Shown here: one piece after another, positions 1 to 9,811 of the stretch
Position numbering within the stretch: position 1 is the stretch's first letter
How the letters are laid out: every line of letters begins with the position of its first letter
NCBI RefSeq assembly: GCF_001570365.1
Contig: NZ_BBYK01000049.1
Location: forward strand, 154,867 to 218,866
Source of the DNA: Microtetraspora fusca
GTDB lineage: Bacteria > Actinomycetota > Actinomycetes > Streptosporangiales > Streptosporangiaceae
Reading direction: 5' to 3'
Length of the DNA: 64,000 nucleotides
Translations under genes and position numbers: made by a program
The notes under the pieces: generated by a model
The model's input: only the letters and a program-made list of their open reading frames with translations
Told to the model about the DNA's origin: nothing
Database searches by the model: none

Positions 1-541
1 CCTCGGTCGGCCGGTGGTACAGCCAGGAGAGCAGGCCGAGCGCGAACATGTTCTTGGCGCGCTCGGCGTCCTTCTTGGAGATCTCGAAGCCTTCGAGCGC
101 CTTGACGGTCAGCGACGTGAGCGGCAGCGAGTGGACCCGCCACTCCGCGAGCGAGTCGTCCTCCAGCGGGTTGGCGGCGTAGCCCACCTTCTGCAGGTTG
201 CGCTTGGTGAACTCGTCGGTGTTCGCGATGATGTCCGCGCCGCGCGGCAGGTCGCCGAGGTTCGCCTTGAGCGCCGCCGGGTTCATCGCCACGAGCACGT
301 TCGGGGCGTCGCCGGGGGTGAGGATGTCGTGGTCGGCGAAGTGGAGCTGGAAGCTCGACACGCCGGGCAGGGTCCCTGCGGGGGCGCGGATCTCCGCCGG
401 GAAGTTGGGGAGCGTCGAGAGGTCGTTGCCGAACTTCGCCGTCTCCGCGGTGAATCGGTCACCGGTCAGCTGCATGCCGTCACCGGAGTCGCCGGCGAAC
501 CGGATGATCACGCGATCGAGTTGCTGAACCTGCTTGGTCAC
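1..541 (-). CDS. korA: 2-oxoacid:ferredoxin oxidoreductase subunit alpha (KorA), N-terminal part
   Basis: The gene starts at a GTG (539-541) behind a GAGGAGGA ribosome site and runs off the left edge, so only about 180 residues are visible. The protein begins [21 protein letters not shown] and continues with a gamma-type domain ([31 protein letters not shown]), the N-terminal half of the fused actinobacterial KorA. The family oxidises 2-oxoglutarate to succinyl-CoA with KorB and passes electrons to ferredoxin. Its position next to a nuo cluster that lacks the NADH-input subunits suggests that the reduced ferredoxin may feed that complex; this is inference. Confidence 0.88.
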   Translation of the reverse strand, partial: MTKQVQQLDRVIIRFAGDSGDGMQLTGDRFTAETAKFGNDLSTLPNFPAEIRAPAGTLPGVSSFQLHFADHDILTPGDAPNVLVAMNPAALKANLGDLPRGADIIANTDEFTKRNLQKVGYAANPLEDDSLAEWRVHSLPLTSLTVKALEGFEISKKDAERAKNMFALGLLSWLYHRPTE

Positions 542-1032
542 AGCTGCTCAGTCCTCCTCGCCGCGCCAGGGCGTCTTAGCTCGTGGCACGTTGTTCTCTC
601 CATGCTAGATCCATCATCTCCAGCGACGGGCCGCCGGCTTCACCCGGCTGGCGAATCGCTTCCCTGTCGTGGTGCGTGTCTCGAAGCGGTCAGGGGTCGG
701 TCGTCGCCCCACCTCCACCGAGGGAAGCGAGAGGACGCTCTCTGCGGGGAGCAAAGAAGTCACCGGGCGCACGCGTCGATTGTCGCGCGAACCGCTCATC
801 CCCAAGGTGTGACCTGCGTCGCATCCGGCGGCGGGAGGGGCCCGCCCACGGGGGCGCCCGCCGATGCGCGTATCGCTCGGAAAATCCATGGCCGTCGGAT
901 CGACGGCGCTGTCACGAACGTGGGCGACGCTTCGTTCGACACAACCCCGCAGCGACCCGGCACAGATCCACGTGCAAGCGGGCGAAGAGGATGTTGCGGG
1001 TCACGAGGTCCAACTATATGTCCCCGTGCCTT
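542..1032. other. Intergenic region upstream of korA
   Basis: About 490 bases between the korA start and the end of the deacetylase-like gene. It should hold the leftward korA promoter. The long reading frames crossing it have no family resemblance and no ribosome site. I see no RNA gene or convincing terminator. Confidence 0.4.
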
Positions 1033-2541
1033 TCACGGTACCTGCGGACTCGGCGACCCGCCGGAAGGCGCGGCCTGCGGGCTCGGCGACCCGCCGGTGG
1101 ACACGGCGCCCGCCGGCACGAGCGGGGAGGAATAGGTACGGCCCGCCACCATCCGGGTGGTGCCGTACAGCTCGGGCACGGTCACGAAGACGAAGCCGCG
1201 TTTGCCGAGCTCGTCGAGCACCTGGGGGAGCGCGTCCGCGGTCACCCGGTCGATGTCGCGCATCACGATGACGGAGCCGCGCCGGGTGTCGGCGACGACG
1301 CGCTTGGCGACCTCCTTCGGGTCCGCGCCGGCCACGTCGCCCGGGTCCACGTCGCCGCGCACGATCGACAGGCCGAACTCGCGCGCGGCGTCGGCCACCC
1401 TGGCGTCCGCCGCGCCGTACGGCGCCATGAGCAGCGACGGGGTCTGGCCGCTCGCCACGCCGATCGCGTGCTGGGCGCGCCGGATCTGGTCGTACATCAT
1501 GCTGCCGGACAGCAGGGTGAGGTCGCGGTGGGTCCACGTCTGGCTGGCGACGAGGTCGCCCTGCTCGCACATCCGGCGCAGCACGCCGGGCGTCGCCGCC
1601 GCGTTCGTGCCGACCATGAAGAACGTCGCCCGCGCGCCGTGCGCGGACAGCGTCTCCAGCAGCCGCTCGGTGTACGGCCCCGGCCCGCCCTGGAACGTCA
1701 GGGCCACACAGCGGGCCACGGCGCAGTTCACCGAGCCGTTCATGGAACTGACGGCGACGGGGTTGTCGTCCATGGTCTTGGACAGGGGGCGGGTGGCCGT
1801 GGCGGCGACCGCCGCGCGGGCCAGGCGTCCGAACGGCGTCAGCAGCTCGTCGGCCTCCTTGCGCGGGATCGCCACGGCGACGCGGCCGACCGATCCCGGG
1901 CTGGACTCCTGGCCGTCGAACTCCACGACGAGATCGCCCCTGGCGTTGAAGTTGAGGGAGTCGTAGAGCTGGGGGTCCACCACGACGCTCTGGGCGTGGA
2001 CCGGCGAGTCGGCGGGCAGGTGCCTGCGCACGATCGCCGAGAGCTGCTTGATGTTGACCACCAGGCCGGTGGAGTCCACCACCTTCTGGCCTTTCCGGTC
2101 GTACCAGAGGGTGCGGTAGGAATCGACCCAGGTGCGGCCGGTGAACCGGCTCTCCCGCAGCCGGACGGCGACGGCGTCCCGGGTGGCGGCGGTGAGATCC
2201 CAGTCCACGTTGTACTCCGGGACGGGCTGCCCCTCCCGGATCTGCGTCTTCTCGGAGAACCGCCGCGCCTTGGCGGCCAGCTCGTCCTTGAGCCGCCGCG
2301 TGAGCGCGGGCGCGTCCGGGAGGGTGGGATAGCTGGCGTGGACGTGCGGCTTGGCCGTGCCGCTGGAGATCGTGGCGACGGAGAGCCCCGCGACCCTGGC
2401 CGGGTCGGCGAAGACGAGGACCGTCGGCTCCGACTCGACGTCGACGTTCCTGTCCTTCTGACCGTTGAACAGCGGGAGGCCGCAGCTCGCCAGGACGACG
2501 ACCAGGAGCGTGACGACGCCGGCCAAACCAAGTGGGGGCAT
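1033..2541 (-). CDS. Lipoprotein with degenerate polysaccharide-deacetylase (NodB) domain
   Basis: 502 residues. The N-terminus has a hydrophobic stretch ending in a lipobox (LASC, about residues 17-20), so it is probably a surface lipoprotein. A middle region of the RsiV/DUF3298 style (about residues 40-250) is followed by a NodB fold (about 280-460). NodB motif 1, normally TFDDGP, reads TFQGGP, so both acidic residues are lost. Motif 2, normally HxxxH, reads QTWTH, keeping one His. Motif 3 is APYG instead of PPYG. The metal site is therefore incomplete and deacetylase activity is doubtful; a peptidoglycan-binding or sensory role is possible. The C-terminus holds a duplicated GGSPSPQ segment. 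The fold assignment is good; the function is inferred. Confidence 0.8.
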   Translation of the reverse strand: MPPLGLAGVVTLLVVVLASCGLPLFNGQKDRNVDVESEPTVLVFADPARVAGLSVATISSGTAKPHVHASYPTLPDAPALTRRLKDELAAKARRFSEKTQIREGQPVPEYNVDWDLTAATRDAVAVRLRESRFTGRTWVDSYRTLWYDRKGQKVVDSTGLVVNIKQLSAIVRRHLPADSPVHAQSVVVDPQLYDSLNFNARGDLVVEFDGQESSPGSVGRVAVAIPRKEADELLTPFGRLARAAVAATATRPLSKTMDDNPVAVSSMNGSVNCAVARCVALTFQGGPGPYTERLLETLSAHGARATFFMVGTNAAATPGVLRRMCEQGDLVASQTWTHRDLTLLSGSMMYDQIRRAQHAIGVASGQTPSLLMAPYGAADARVADAAREFGLSIVRGDVDPGDVAGADPKEVAKRVVADTRRGSVIVMRDIDRVTADALPQVLDELGKRGFVFVTVPELYGTTRMVAGRTYSSPLVPAGAVSTGGSPSPQAAPSGGSPSPQVP

Positions 2542-2617
2542 GCCTGGAGCGTATGAGCGGATATGTCGGCTTTACCGGCTCTTTGTGTGATCACCGCGCA
2601 TCTTTTGGCTGCGAACG

Positions 2618-2644
2618 GTGACAAGAGGGTGACGCGGTTATGAT
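2618..2644 (+). promoter_or_regulatory. Candidate promoter of the nuo cluster
   Basis: GTGACA (2618-2623) and TATGAT (2639-2644) lie 15 bases apart, 34 bases upstream of the nuoA ATG, in the divergent gap with the deacetylase-like gene. The spacer is shorter than the usual 17. Confidence 0.4.
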
Positions 2645-2677
2645 CGTGGCAGAAGCTGTACGGGCTCGGAGGCGAGC

Positions 2678-3049
2678 ATGAACGGATATTTCAGCTCCTA
2701 TCTCACCGTCGCCGTCCTCCTCGCGATCGGCCTGGCCGTCGTGTCCGGAGCGCTGCTCCTCAACCGGCTGCTGCGCCCCCACCGGCCCACCCCCGAGAAG
2801 CTGCTGACGTACGAGTGCGGCGTCGATCCGGTCGGCGAGGGCTGGGCACAGTCCCAGATCCGCTACTACGTCTTCACGTACCTGTACGTGGTCTTCGCGG
2901 TGGACGCGGTCTTCCTCTTCCCGTGGGCGACGATCTTCGCCGCTCCGGGGTTCGGGGTCGCCACGCTGGTCGAGATGTTCGTCTTCCTGGCCTTCATCGC
3001 CCTCGGCATCCTGTACGCCTGGCGCAAGCGCGTGCTCACCTGGACGTGA
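2678..3049 (+). CDS. nuoA: NADH-quinone oxidoreductase subunit A
   Basis: 123 residues, normal for NuoA, with three membrane helices. The conserved loop KLLTYECGVDP (about residues 42-52) and the RYYVFTYLYVVFAVDAVFLFPW stretch (given here for identity, about 63-84) are typical. NuoA forms the quinone-site wall of complex I with NuoH and NuoJ. A GGAGG ribosome site precedes the ATG. It is the first gene of a rightward cluster, and its TGA overlaps a GTG that could start the next gene. Confidence 0.97.
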   Translation: MNGYFSSYLTVAVLLAIGLAVVSGALLLNRLLRPHRPTPEKLLTYECGVDPVGEGWAQSQIRYYVFTYLYVVFAVDAVFLFPWATIFAAPGFGVATLVEMFVFLAFIALGILYAWRKRVLTWT

Positions 3050-3078
3050 TCGCCGCGCTGTGGCACGCTCCTCGCTCC

Positions 3079-4353
3079 ATGGCCCCCTCAGCGATCGTGC
3101 AGGAATGCCCGCAGTGTGCGGCGTCCATCACCGGCGACAGCCGGTTCGTCATGTGGTGTCCGGAGTGCGAGTGGAACCTGCGCCGCCCGGACCACGACAC
3201 GCCGTCCACCCGCCCCGGCCCGCTGTCGCGGCTCAGGGACCGCCTCGACGCGCGGTTCGCCGCCGGCCTCCACCGGCAGGTGCTCGATTCCGGGGTGGGC
3301 ACGCCGTTCCGCGACCGCGGCAGGATCGCGGCGTACGCGCTCGCCTCGGCCGTCCACCTGTTCGCCCTGTCCATGCTGGTGGGCGGGGTGTGGCTGCTGG
3401 CCGCGACGTGGCCGAGCCCCTTCGGCGCCGTGTTCGGGATCGCGGGCGTCGGCTTCGCCTACCTGGCCCGCCCGCGGTTCGGACGCCTCGACCGTGACGC
3501 GCCGGCCCTCACCCGGCAGGAGGCCCCGGCCCTGTACGACCTGCTGGACCGCGTCGCGCGCGAGGCCGGGGCGCCGCCCGTGGACGTCGTCCTCGTGGAC
3601 GGCAAGGTCAACGCCTCGTTCGGGACCGTCGGACTGCGCGGCACACGCGTGCTGACGATCGGGCTGCCGCTGTGGCAGATCCTGGAGCCGCGGGAACGCA
3701 TCGCGCTGCTGGCCCACGAGTTGGGCCACTCCAGCAACGGCGACGTCCGCCGGATGCGGTACGTCGACAGCGCGATCGCCACGCTGTACGAGATCCACGG
3801 GGCCGCCGCCCGCGTGCACGTCCACGGCGGCCTGCGCGCCCTCGCCATCTCGATCGTGGTCAACATCCTCACGGGGCTGGTCCGGCTGCTCGTCGTCGGA
3901 CTGATCATGGTCCTGGAGTCGCTGACGTACCGGGAGTCGCAGCTCGCCGAGTACGCGGCCGACGACAGGGCGGCCCGGATCGCGTCCCCGGTCGCGGTCG
4001 CCGGGCTGATGGACAAGCTGATCACGAGGGGGCCCGCCGCCTGCAGGCATCTGGAGTCGGCGGCGCATCGCGGCGGGGACCTGTGGGAGGGGCTGCGGGA
4101 GTACATGGCCGCGTTCCCGGAGACGGAGGGGGAGCGGCTGCGCCGGCTGGCCCGGCTGGAGCGGGCGCGCGTGGACGCCACCCATCCGCCGACCCACCTG
4201 CGCGCGGCGTTCGCCCTCTCCCGGGCGTACGGCGAGGCCGCCATCGTCACCACGGACGACGAGATGGAGCGCGTCCAGGCCGAGCTGGACGCGGCGGCCG
4301 GCCGGATCGCCCGTGAGATCGCCGACCGGGCGCGGGCGGCGCTCTACGAGTGA
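3079..4353 (+). CDS. Zinc-ribbon M48 family membrane metallopeptidase
   Basis: 424 residues from ATG 3079. A GTG at 3046 that overlaps the nuoA stop (GTGA) is a possible alternative start through translational coupling; neither has a clear ribosome site. A CPQC...CPEC zinc ribbon opens the protein, followed by two membrane segments, the HELGH zinc-protease motif, another hydrophobic pair and a downstream EYAADDRA ligand region, the layout of HtpX/Ste24-like M48 enzymes. It lies between nuoA and nuoB, so it is probably cotranscribed with complex I and may act in quality control of the membrane arm; that role is inferred. Confidence 0.88.
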   Translation: MAPSAIVQECPQCAASITGDSRFVMWCPECEWNLRRPDHDTPSTRPGPLSRLRDRLDARFAAGLHRQVLDSGVGTPFRDRGRIAAYALASAVHLFALSMLVGGVWLLAATWPSPFGAVFGIAGVGFAYLARPRFGRLDRDAPALTRQEAPALYDLLDRVAREAGAPPVDVVLVDGKVNASFGTVGLRGTRVLTIGLPLWQILEPRERIALLAHELGHSSNGDVRRMRYVDSAIATLYEIHGAAARVHVHGGLRALAISIVVNILTGLVRLLVVGLIMVLESLTYRESQLAEYAADDRAARIASPVAVAGLMDKLITRGPAACRHLESAAHRGGDLWEGLREYMAAFPETEGERLRRLARLERARVDATHPPTHLRAAFALSRAYGEAAIVTTDDEMERVQAELDAAAGRIAREIADRARAALYE

Positions 4354-4450
4354 TCCTCGGGCCGCGGGACGCCCGGCGCGGGGCCGTACGAAGGGTCGCC
4401 GGGCCGGTGACGGCTGTACCGGTGGCGAAGACGGGGGGAGAATGGCCGGT

Positions 4451-4963
4451 ATGGCGGTGAACCTTCCGATGCCGACGGTCGGCCCGGCCTCCCGGCTGGC
4501 CCCCAAGCCGATGAAGTTCGTGCTCAACTGGGGCCGGCGATACTCACTGTGGGTGTTCAACTTCGGGCTGGCCTGCTGCGCGATCGAGTTCATCGCGACG
4601 TCGATGAGCCGGCACGACTTCATCAGGTTCGGGGTCATCCCGTTCGCCAACGGCCCCCGCCAGGCAGACCTCATGATCGTCTCGGGCACCGTCACCGACA
4701 AGATGGCCCCCGCCGTCAAGCGGCTCTACGAGCAGATGCCCGACCCCAAGTACGTCATCTCGTTCGGCGCCTGCTCCAACTGCGGCGGGCCGTACTGGGA
4801 CTCCTACTGCGTGACCAAGGGCGTGGACCAGATCATCCCGGTCGACGTCTACGTCCCCGGCTGCCCGCCCCGGCCCGAGGCGCTGCTCCACGGGATCATG
4901 AAGCTCCAGGAGAAGATCGCCGCCGAGTCGCTCGGCGACCGTTACAAGGGCGGTGAGGCGTGA
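4451..4963 (+). CDS. nuoB: NADH-quinone oxidoreductase subunit B
   Basis: 170 residues. The ATG at 4451 sits 10 bases after GGGGGGAG; the ATG at 4442 is too close to that site. All N2 cluster ligands are visible: the CC pair in LACCAIEF, the Cys of GACSNCGG and the Cys of PGCPPRPEA. NuoB holds the terminal [4Fe-4S] cluster that reduces quinone. Its usual partner NuoD is not encoded here. The stop overlaps the nuoC start. Confidence 0.97.
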   Translation: MAVNLPMPTVGPASRLAPKPMKFVLNWGRRYSLWVFNFGLACCAIEFIATSMSRHDFIRFGVIPFANGPRQADLMIVSGTVTDKMAPAVKRLYEQMPDPKYVISFGACSNCGGPYWDSYCVTKGVDQIIPVDVYVPGCPPRPEALLHGIMKLQEKIAAESLGDRYKGGEA

Positions 4964-5550
4964 CCGACTCCACGCAGGCCGGCACCGGCATCCGGGCCGC
5001 CCTCGAAACCAGGTACGGCTCGCGCGTCCGGCTGTCCGACTCCTTCGGCGAGCCGGTCGCCGACGTGGCGCCGGAGGACTGGGTCGACCTGCTGGCCTTC
5101 GCCAGGGCCGAGGGGTTCGTGTTCTTCGACTGGCTGACCGGCGTGGACGAGCCCCCCGACGCCTTCGCCGTCGTCGCGCACGTCTTCGACCCGGCGGCGA
5201 AGACCCACCTGATCGCGCGCACCCGGGTGCCGAGGGAGGACCCGCGGCTGCCCACCGCCAGCGGCGTCTTCCGCGGCGCCGACTGGCACGAGCGGGAGAC
5301 GTTCGAGATGTTCGGCGTCGTCTTCGACGGGCACCCCGACCTGCGGCCGCTCCTGCTCCCGGACGGCTTCGAGGGGCATCCGCTGCGCAAGGACTTCGTG
5401 CTGGCCGCCCGGGTCGCCAAGGCGTGGCCCGGGGCCAAGGAGCCCGGCGAGTCCGGCCACGGGTCGCCGAGCCGCCGCAAGATGCTCCCGCCGGGCGTCC
5501 CGTCCGGCTGGGGCGCCGCACCCGACCAGGAGGAACGGCGAGGTGAGTGA
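4960..5550 (+). CDS. nuoC: NADH-quinone oxidoreductase subunit C
   Basis: 196 residues from a GTG that overlaps the nuoB stop (GTGA). The family signature is present: FDWLTGVD, then [20 protein letters not shown] and the LRKDF end. It is a stand-alone NuoC, not a NuoCD fusion: the reading frame stops after a short Pro-rich tail and nuoH starts inside its last codons. NuoC normally pairs with the 49-kDa subunit NuoD, which is missing here. Confidence 0.95.
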   Translation: MTDSTQAGTGIRAALETRYGSRVRLSDSFGEPVADVAPEDWVDLLAFARAEGFVFFDWLTGVDEPPDAFAVVAHVFDPAAKTHLIARTRVPREDPRLPTASGVFRGADWHERETFEMFGVVFDGHPDLRPLLLPDGFEGHPLRKDFVLAARVAKAWPGAKEPGESGHGSPSRRKMLPPGVPSGWGAAPDQEERRGE

Positions 5551-6493
5551 GGTGCTCGACGTCGCGGTCCGCCTGGTCGTGATCGTGGTCGTGTTCCTCG
5601 CGTTGCCACTGGTCGTCGGGCAGATGGAGCACAAGGCGATGGCGCACATGCAGTCGCGCCTCGGCCCCATGTACGCCGGGCGGTTCCACGGCTGGGCCCA
5701 GCTCATCGCCGACGGCGTCAAGTTCGTCCAGAAGGAGGACGTCATCCCGGCGGCGGCCGACCGGCGGGTCTTCGCCCTCGCCCCGGCCGTGGCGCTCGTG
5801 CCGTACCTGATCGTGCTGGTCGTGATCCCGGTGGGGCCGGGGCTGTTCGGGGTGGACCTCGACGCCGGGCTGTTCTTCGTCCTCGCCGTCATGGGCGTCG
5901 GCGTGCTCGGCGCGATCATGGCCGGCTGGGCGTCGGCCAACAAGTACAGCGCGCTGGGCGGCATGCGGGCGGCGGCCCAGCTCGTGTCGTACGAGCTGCC
6001 GCTGGTGCTGGCGGCGTCCAGCGTGGCGATGGCGGCCGGCACGCTGTCGCTGCACGGCATCGTCGAGCAGTGGCGCTGGTGGTGGCTGCCCTGGCAGGCG
6101 ATCGGCGGTGTGGTGTTCTTCGTCGCCGGGCTGGCCGAACTGCGCCGGCCGCCGTTCGACATGCCGATCGCCGAGTCCGAGATCATCATGGGGCCGATGA
6201 CGGAGTACACGGGCCTCCGGTTCGCCCTGTTCATGCTCGCCGAATACGCCGGCATCGTGGTGCTGTCGGCGCTGACCACCGTGCTGTTCCTGGGCGGCTG
6301 GCATGGGCCGTTGCTGCCCGGCCCGGTGTGGACGCTTCTGAAGGTGCTCGCGCTGGCGTTCGTGGTGATCTGGGTGCGGGTGAGCTACCCGCGCCTGCGT
6401 GAGGACCAGCTCCAGAAGCTCGCCTGGGTCGGCCTGGTGCCGCTCGCCCTGCTCCAGCTCGCACTGACCGGCGTGGTCAAGCTGACCCTCTGA
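5543..6493 (+). CDS. nuoH: NADH-quinone oxidoreductase subunit H
   Basis: 316 residues, about eight membrane helices. Characteristic motifs are MQSRLGPMYAG, GWAQLIADGVKF, ELRRPPFDMPIAESE and the C-terminal SYPRLREDQLQKLAW. NuoH links the quinone site to the proton-pumping arm. The start is a GTG lying eight bases inside nuoC. The rightward run then pauses: the next nuo gene starts 1.3 kb on, after a leftward gene. Confidence 0.96.
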   Translation: MSEVLDVAVRLVVIVVVFLALPLVVGQMEHKAMAHMQSRLGPMYAGRFHGWAQLIADGVKFVQKEDVIPAAADRRVFALAPAVALVPYLIVLVVIPVGPGLFGVDLDAGLFFVLAVMGVGVLGAIMAGWASANKYSALGGMRAAAQLVSYELPLVLAASSVAMAAGTLSLHGIVEQWRWWWLPWQAIGGVVFFVAGLAELRRPPFDMPIAESEIIMGPMTEYTGLRFALFMLAEYAGIVVLSALTTVLFLGGWHGPLLPGPVWTLLKVLALAFVVIWVRVSYPRLREDQLQKLAWVGLVPLALLQLALTGVVKLTL

Positions 6494-6494
6494 C

Positions 6495-6599
6495 ACCGAC
6501 AGCTGGATCGCGGCGACCGCGATAGCTTCCGGTGTCCCGCTCGTCACCCAGGATGCCGACTACGACGACATGCCCGGCGTCGAGGTGATCAGGGTCTGA
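6495..6599 (+). pseudogene. C-terminal remnant of a PIN-domain (VapC-like) toxin gene
   Basis: Directly after the nuoH stop, one frame reads DSWIAATAIASGVPLVTQD, then a short YDDMPGVEVIRV end and a TGA. This is the usual last 30 residues of a PIN nuclease (the final catalytic Asp region and C-terminal strand). No start codon or N-terminal part precedes it, so it is a scar of a lost toxin gene. Confidence 0.65.
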
Positions 6600-6638
6600 G
6601 GGGCGTGGCCGAGAGCACGTTCGGGCGGCCACGCTCCC

Positions 6639-7643
6639 TCAGGGCAGGTAGACGGTGTACTCCGTGAGCGTGCTGGTCAGGTCGGCGGGGAGGTTCGCCG
6701 TGACGCACACCTCCAGGGCCGAGCTGAACGTGCCGACCGTCTGCCGGGCCTGGATGATCTGCTCGACCAGCTCCTTGGTCATCCCCGGAAGCGTGGCGAT
6801 CACCGCGGCCGGTGCGTGGTTCACGTCCACCAGGCCGCCGTCGTCGTACCGTCGCGGCAGGTCGGGACGGCCGATCCGCAGCTCCATGGCGAGCCCGGGG
6901 TCCTGCTCGGCCAGCTCGCGCGCCTCCTGGCGCAGCTCGCGGCGGTGCTGCGCGAACTGGATCGCCTGGTCGTTCCCGTACGCCACCGGGTCGGGGCGGG
7001 GGAAGACACGGCGGCGGATGGTGAAGGCATGGACGGTGGCGCCGAGGGAGTTCAGCAGCACGCTCGCGATGAACAGCGCCTCGCCCAGCGCACCGCTGGG
7101 ACCGCTGGCGACCATGGTGACCGTGCCGACCAGATAGAGCGCCAGAGCGGCCCAGGCTGTCTGCGTGCGCAGCTTGAGCGCGGCGTAGAGGAAGGAGACC
7201 GGGGTGAGAAGCCCCATCGTTCCCAGCGGGACCAGCGACCAGAGGACGCTGAGGAACGCCCGGTCGCCCGGCGGGCGCGGCATCGGGGCGGGCATGCCGG
7301 GCATCGGGCGGTACGGCGTCGGCCCGTGTGGCCCCCGGTTGTAGGCGGGGTGCTGGGGAGGCGCCGCGGGCATCGCAGGTGTGTGCCCCTGCGGCATCGG
7401 GACTCCCGGGCGCCGAACCGGGGCCGTGGGCGCCTGGTCCACCTCCCCGCCGGGCCGCTGCGCGTCCGGCACCAGCCCGGGCGGGGTGGCCTGGCCCGGG
7501 GACCCTGGCGCGTACGGCATCTGCCTCCTCGCGCCGTCCGGCGACGGCTGTGGAGACCCGGGCGCCTGCCCGTGCGGTGTGGGTCCGTACGGCACCTGCC
7601 CGTACGGCGACTGTGGAGGAAGACCGGGGTGTGGGGGCCGCAT
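6639..7643 (-). CDS. Membrane protein with C-terminal helix-hairpin-helix domain
   Basis: 334 residues. The first 125 are rich in Pro, Gly and Gln and likely disordered. Three or four hydrophobic segments follow (about 130-210), then a charged linker and a ComEA-like helix-hairpin-helix (LVDVNHAPAAVIATLPGMT and following, about 270-320). Such modules usually contact DNA or fold as a protein-interaction unit. It splits the nuo cluster and is transcribed away from nuoI. The specific role is unknown. Confidence 0.75.
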   Translation of the reverse strand: MRPPHPGLPPQSPYGQVPYGPTPHGQAPGSPQPSPDGARRQMPYAPGSPGQATPPGLVPDAQRPGGEVDQAPTAPVRRPGVPMPQGHTPAMPAAPPQHPAYNRGPHGPTPYRPMPGMPAPMPRPPGDRAFLSVLWSLVPLGTMGLLTPVSFLYAALKLRTQTAWAALALYLVGTVTMVASGPSGALGEALFIASVLLNSLGATVHAFTIRRRVFPRPDPVAYGNDQAIQFAQHRRELRQEARELAEQDPGLAMELRIGRPDLPRRYDDGGLVDVNHAPAAVIATLPGMTKELVEQIIQARQTVGTFSSALEVCVTANLPADLTSTLTEYTVYLP

Positions 7644-7777
7644 AGTGGCAGAATAGGTCCTTTTTTACCGCTCCACTTGTGGACAACCAGTGGAGGAGCC
7701 TGTGGAAACTGTGGAAAACACAGAGGGATGGATCGGCGCATTCACGTGTCGTCCATCCTGCGCGATGATGGGGAATT
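7644..7777. promoter_or_regulatory. Divergent promoter region with DnaA-box-like sites
   Basis: This gap separates the leftward HhH gene from nuoI. TTGTGGACAA (7677-7686) contains the reverse complement of the actinobacterial DnaA box TTGTCCACA. Two TGTGGAAA repeats and an inverted repeat CTGTG-GAAAA-CACAG (7709-7723) follow. It must hold the nuoI promoter. DnaA binding is only a possibility. Confidence 0.4.
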
Positions 7778-9031
7778 GTGGCACGCATACCAGGAGAAGG
7801 GCTGGCCAAGGGGCTGGCGGTCACGTTCAAGCACATGGTGCGCAAATCAGTGACCCAGCAGTACCCCGAGGTGCACCCTGATCTGCCTCCTCGCAGCCGG
7901 GGCGTCATCGCCCTGGTCGAGGAGAACTGCACCGTCTGCATGCTCTGCGCCCGCGAGTGTCCCGACTGGTGCATCTATATCGATTCCCACAAGGAGACGC
8001 TGCCGGCCCCGGAGGGCGGGCGTCCCCGCGCGCGGAACGTGCTCGACCGGTTCGCCATCGACTTCTCGCTCTGCATGTACTGCGGCATCTGTGTCGAGGT
8101 GTGCCCCTTCGACGCCCTGTTCTGGGCTCCGGAGTTCGAGTACGCGGAATACGACATCCGCGACCTGCTTCACGAAAAGGACCGGCTGGGCGAGTGGGTG
8201 GAGAGCGTGCCGCCTCCGCCCCCACACGAGGTCGGCGCGGAGCCGCCCAAGGAGGCCGCCGCCGCGTCCCGCCCGGCTCGCCGTACCGACGGGGAGGCTG
8301 CCGGACCTGGGCGTTCGCGCGCCGAGGGCGGTTCCGGACGTTCGGACGAGACGGCCCGCCCCGGTGCCGCCGCCGGGGTGAGCGGCTCCGGTCCCGCCGA
8401 TGTCGCGGCCACCCCGGGCGCCGCCGAGGCAGGAGCCCCCGCGGAGACCTCGGCGGCCGGTACGCGCGAGCCCGACGCCGAGGGAAGGACGGGGGCAGGC
8501 AGGCCCGGGGCCGACAGAGGGACGCGGGCCCGACGGGAGGCGCCACGCGGCCCGGCCGCGATCCGCGCGATCCGCCCGCCGGGAGCGCTGCCGAAGCGGC
8601 CGTCCGCGCCCGGCCCTTCCGGGACACCCGAGTCTCCCGAGGCATCCCGCCCGCCCGGCGCCCCCGAGACACCCCGGCCTGAGCCGTCCCGGCCACCGGA
8701 GTCCCCAGGGGCCGCCGGGCCTGCTGAATCTCCGGGCCCCGACTCCGCAGGGGGCGGCTCCGCCGGTCGGGCGTCCACCGGGGAGCCCACGGGACACGGC
8801 GAACCGCCACGCGGTGGGCCGTCCGGTCCCGAATCCACGGATCGTGAGTCCGCGGGTTCCGGATCCGCAGGCGGGCCGGCGCCGTCCACAGGGGCGGAGT
8901 CGTCCGCCGGACGGGAGGCCCCGGCTCGCCGCGAGCCACCGCGTGCCCTGCGGAACGTCCGCTCGATCCGGCCGCCCGGCTCCCTTCCGAAGAAGGACGC
9001 GCCACCCGATCGGGGAGGCGACGACGCGTGA
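7778..9031 (+). CDS. nuoI: NADH-quinone oxidoreductase subunit I with long C-terminal extension
   Basis: 417 residues from GTG 7778, about twice the usual NuoI. Residues 1-150 are a complete NuoI with two [4Fe-4S] motifs: Cys 51, 54, 57, 61 and Cys 99, 102, 105, 109. Residues 150-417 are low-complexity Pro/Gly/Ser/Glu/Ala/Arg sequence. In it an IRPPGxLPK motif occurs twice, near residue 265 and near the end, each followed by basic residues. The tail may be a docking or membrane-surface linker. Without NuoG/F/E here, NuoI is the likely entry point for electrons from ferredoxin; this is inference. The stop overlaps nuoJ (GTGA). Confidence 0.93.
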   Translation: MARIPGEGLAKGLAVTFKHMVRKSVTQQYPEVHPDLPPRSRGVIALVEENCTVCMLCARECPDWCIYIDSHKETLPAPEGGRPRARNVLDRFAIDFSLCMYCGICVEVCPFDALFWAPEFEYAEYDIRDLLHEKDRLGEWVESVPPPPPHEVGAEPPKEAAAASRPARRTDGEAAGPGRSRAEGGSGRSDETARPGAAAGVSGSGPADVAATPGAAEAGAPAETSAAGTREPDAEGRTGAGRPGADRGTRARREAPRGPAAIRAIRPPGALPKRPSAPGPSGTPESPEASRPPGAPETPRPEPSRPPESPGAAGPAESPGPDSAGGGSAGRASTGEPTGHGEPPRGGPSGPESTDRESAGSGSAGGPAPSTGAESSAGREAPARREPPRALRNVRSIRPPGSLPKKDAPPDRGGDDA

Positions 9032-9810
9032 CATCGCAGGTGCCGGACCTGTGGCCGCCGAGCGGGCAGGAAGTCGTCTTCCTGCTGCTCGGCGTCGTCG
9101 CTCTCGGGTCCGCCCTGCTGGTGGTGACGACCAGACAGATCGTCCACGCCGCGCTCTGGCTGGTGGTCTGCTTCGGCGCGCTCGCCGGCGGCTATCTGGT
9201 GCTGACCGCCGAGTTCGTCGCGTGGGTCCAGGTGCTCATCTACGTGGGCGCGATCGTCGTCCTGCTGCTGTTCGGCATCATGCTGACCCGCGCGCCCATC
9301 GGCCGCAGCGCCGACCTCGACTCGGGCAACCGTGTCGCGGCCGCCACGGTGGCGGTGGCGACGGCGGCCGTCCTGGTGACCGTGGTCGTCCAGGGGTTCG
9401 CCGCCGCGTACACGCCGCTGGAGCCAGGCGGAGGCGCGGCGGCCACGCTGGGGGCGAGCATCTTCCGCTCGTGGGTCCTTCCCTTCGAGGCGCTGTCCGT
9501 GCTCCTGCTGGCCGCCCTGATCGGCGCCATCGTCCTCTCCCGCACCGACATCCGCCCGGCGAGTCCCGCCACCGACGCCTCCGGTGCGCCTTCTCGCGCT
9601 GTGGGTCCGGCGAACCCGGGGCCATCCTCGCGCGCGGCCGGCTCGGCCGATCCGGGCGCGCCGTCCGACGCGGCGGGCTCCGGCGCCGGAGGTCCGGCCG
9701 CCCCCAAGACACCGCCGCACCCTCCGGATCCGGACCCGTCCTCCGCGGACGGTTCCGGCGCGACCTCGGGCGAGACCGGCTCCGGCCGGGTCTCCCAGGA
9801 CGGCGGTTGA
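9028..9810 (+). CDS. nuoJ: NADH-quinone oxidoreductase subunit J with disordered tail
   Basis: 260 residues from a GTG overlapping the nuoI stop. Five membrane helices cover residues 15-175, with the conserved helix-3 region [20 protein letters not shown]. The last 80 residues are Ala/Pro/Gly/Ser-rich, an addition not present in short NuoJ proteins. The subunit is part of the proton-transfer path beside NuoA and NuoK. Confidence 0.94.
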   Translation: MTSQVPDLWPPSGQEVVFLLLGVVALGSALLVVTTRQIVHAALWLVVCFGALAGGYLVLTAEFVAWVQVLIYVGAIVVLLLFGIMLTRAPIGRSADLDSGNRVAAATVAVATAAVLVTVVVQGFAAAYTPLEPGGGAAATLGASIFRSWVLPFEALSVLLLAALIGAIVLSRTDIRPASPATDASGAPSRAVGPANPGPSSRAAGSADPGAPSDAAGSGAGGPAAPKTPPHPPDPDPSSADGSGATSGETGSGRVSQDGG

Positions 9811-9811
9811 C

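Noticed and set aside
583..2556. A 657-residue plus-strand frame opposite the deacetylase-like gene
   Set aside because: Arg/His/Gly-rich mirror of the real gene; no motif and no ribosome site.
8170..9720. Long minus-strand frames opposite the NuoI tail
   Set aside because: They mirror low-complexity coding sequence and match nothing. The plus frame has the Fe-S domain and a coupled stop.
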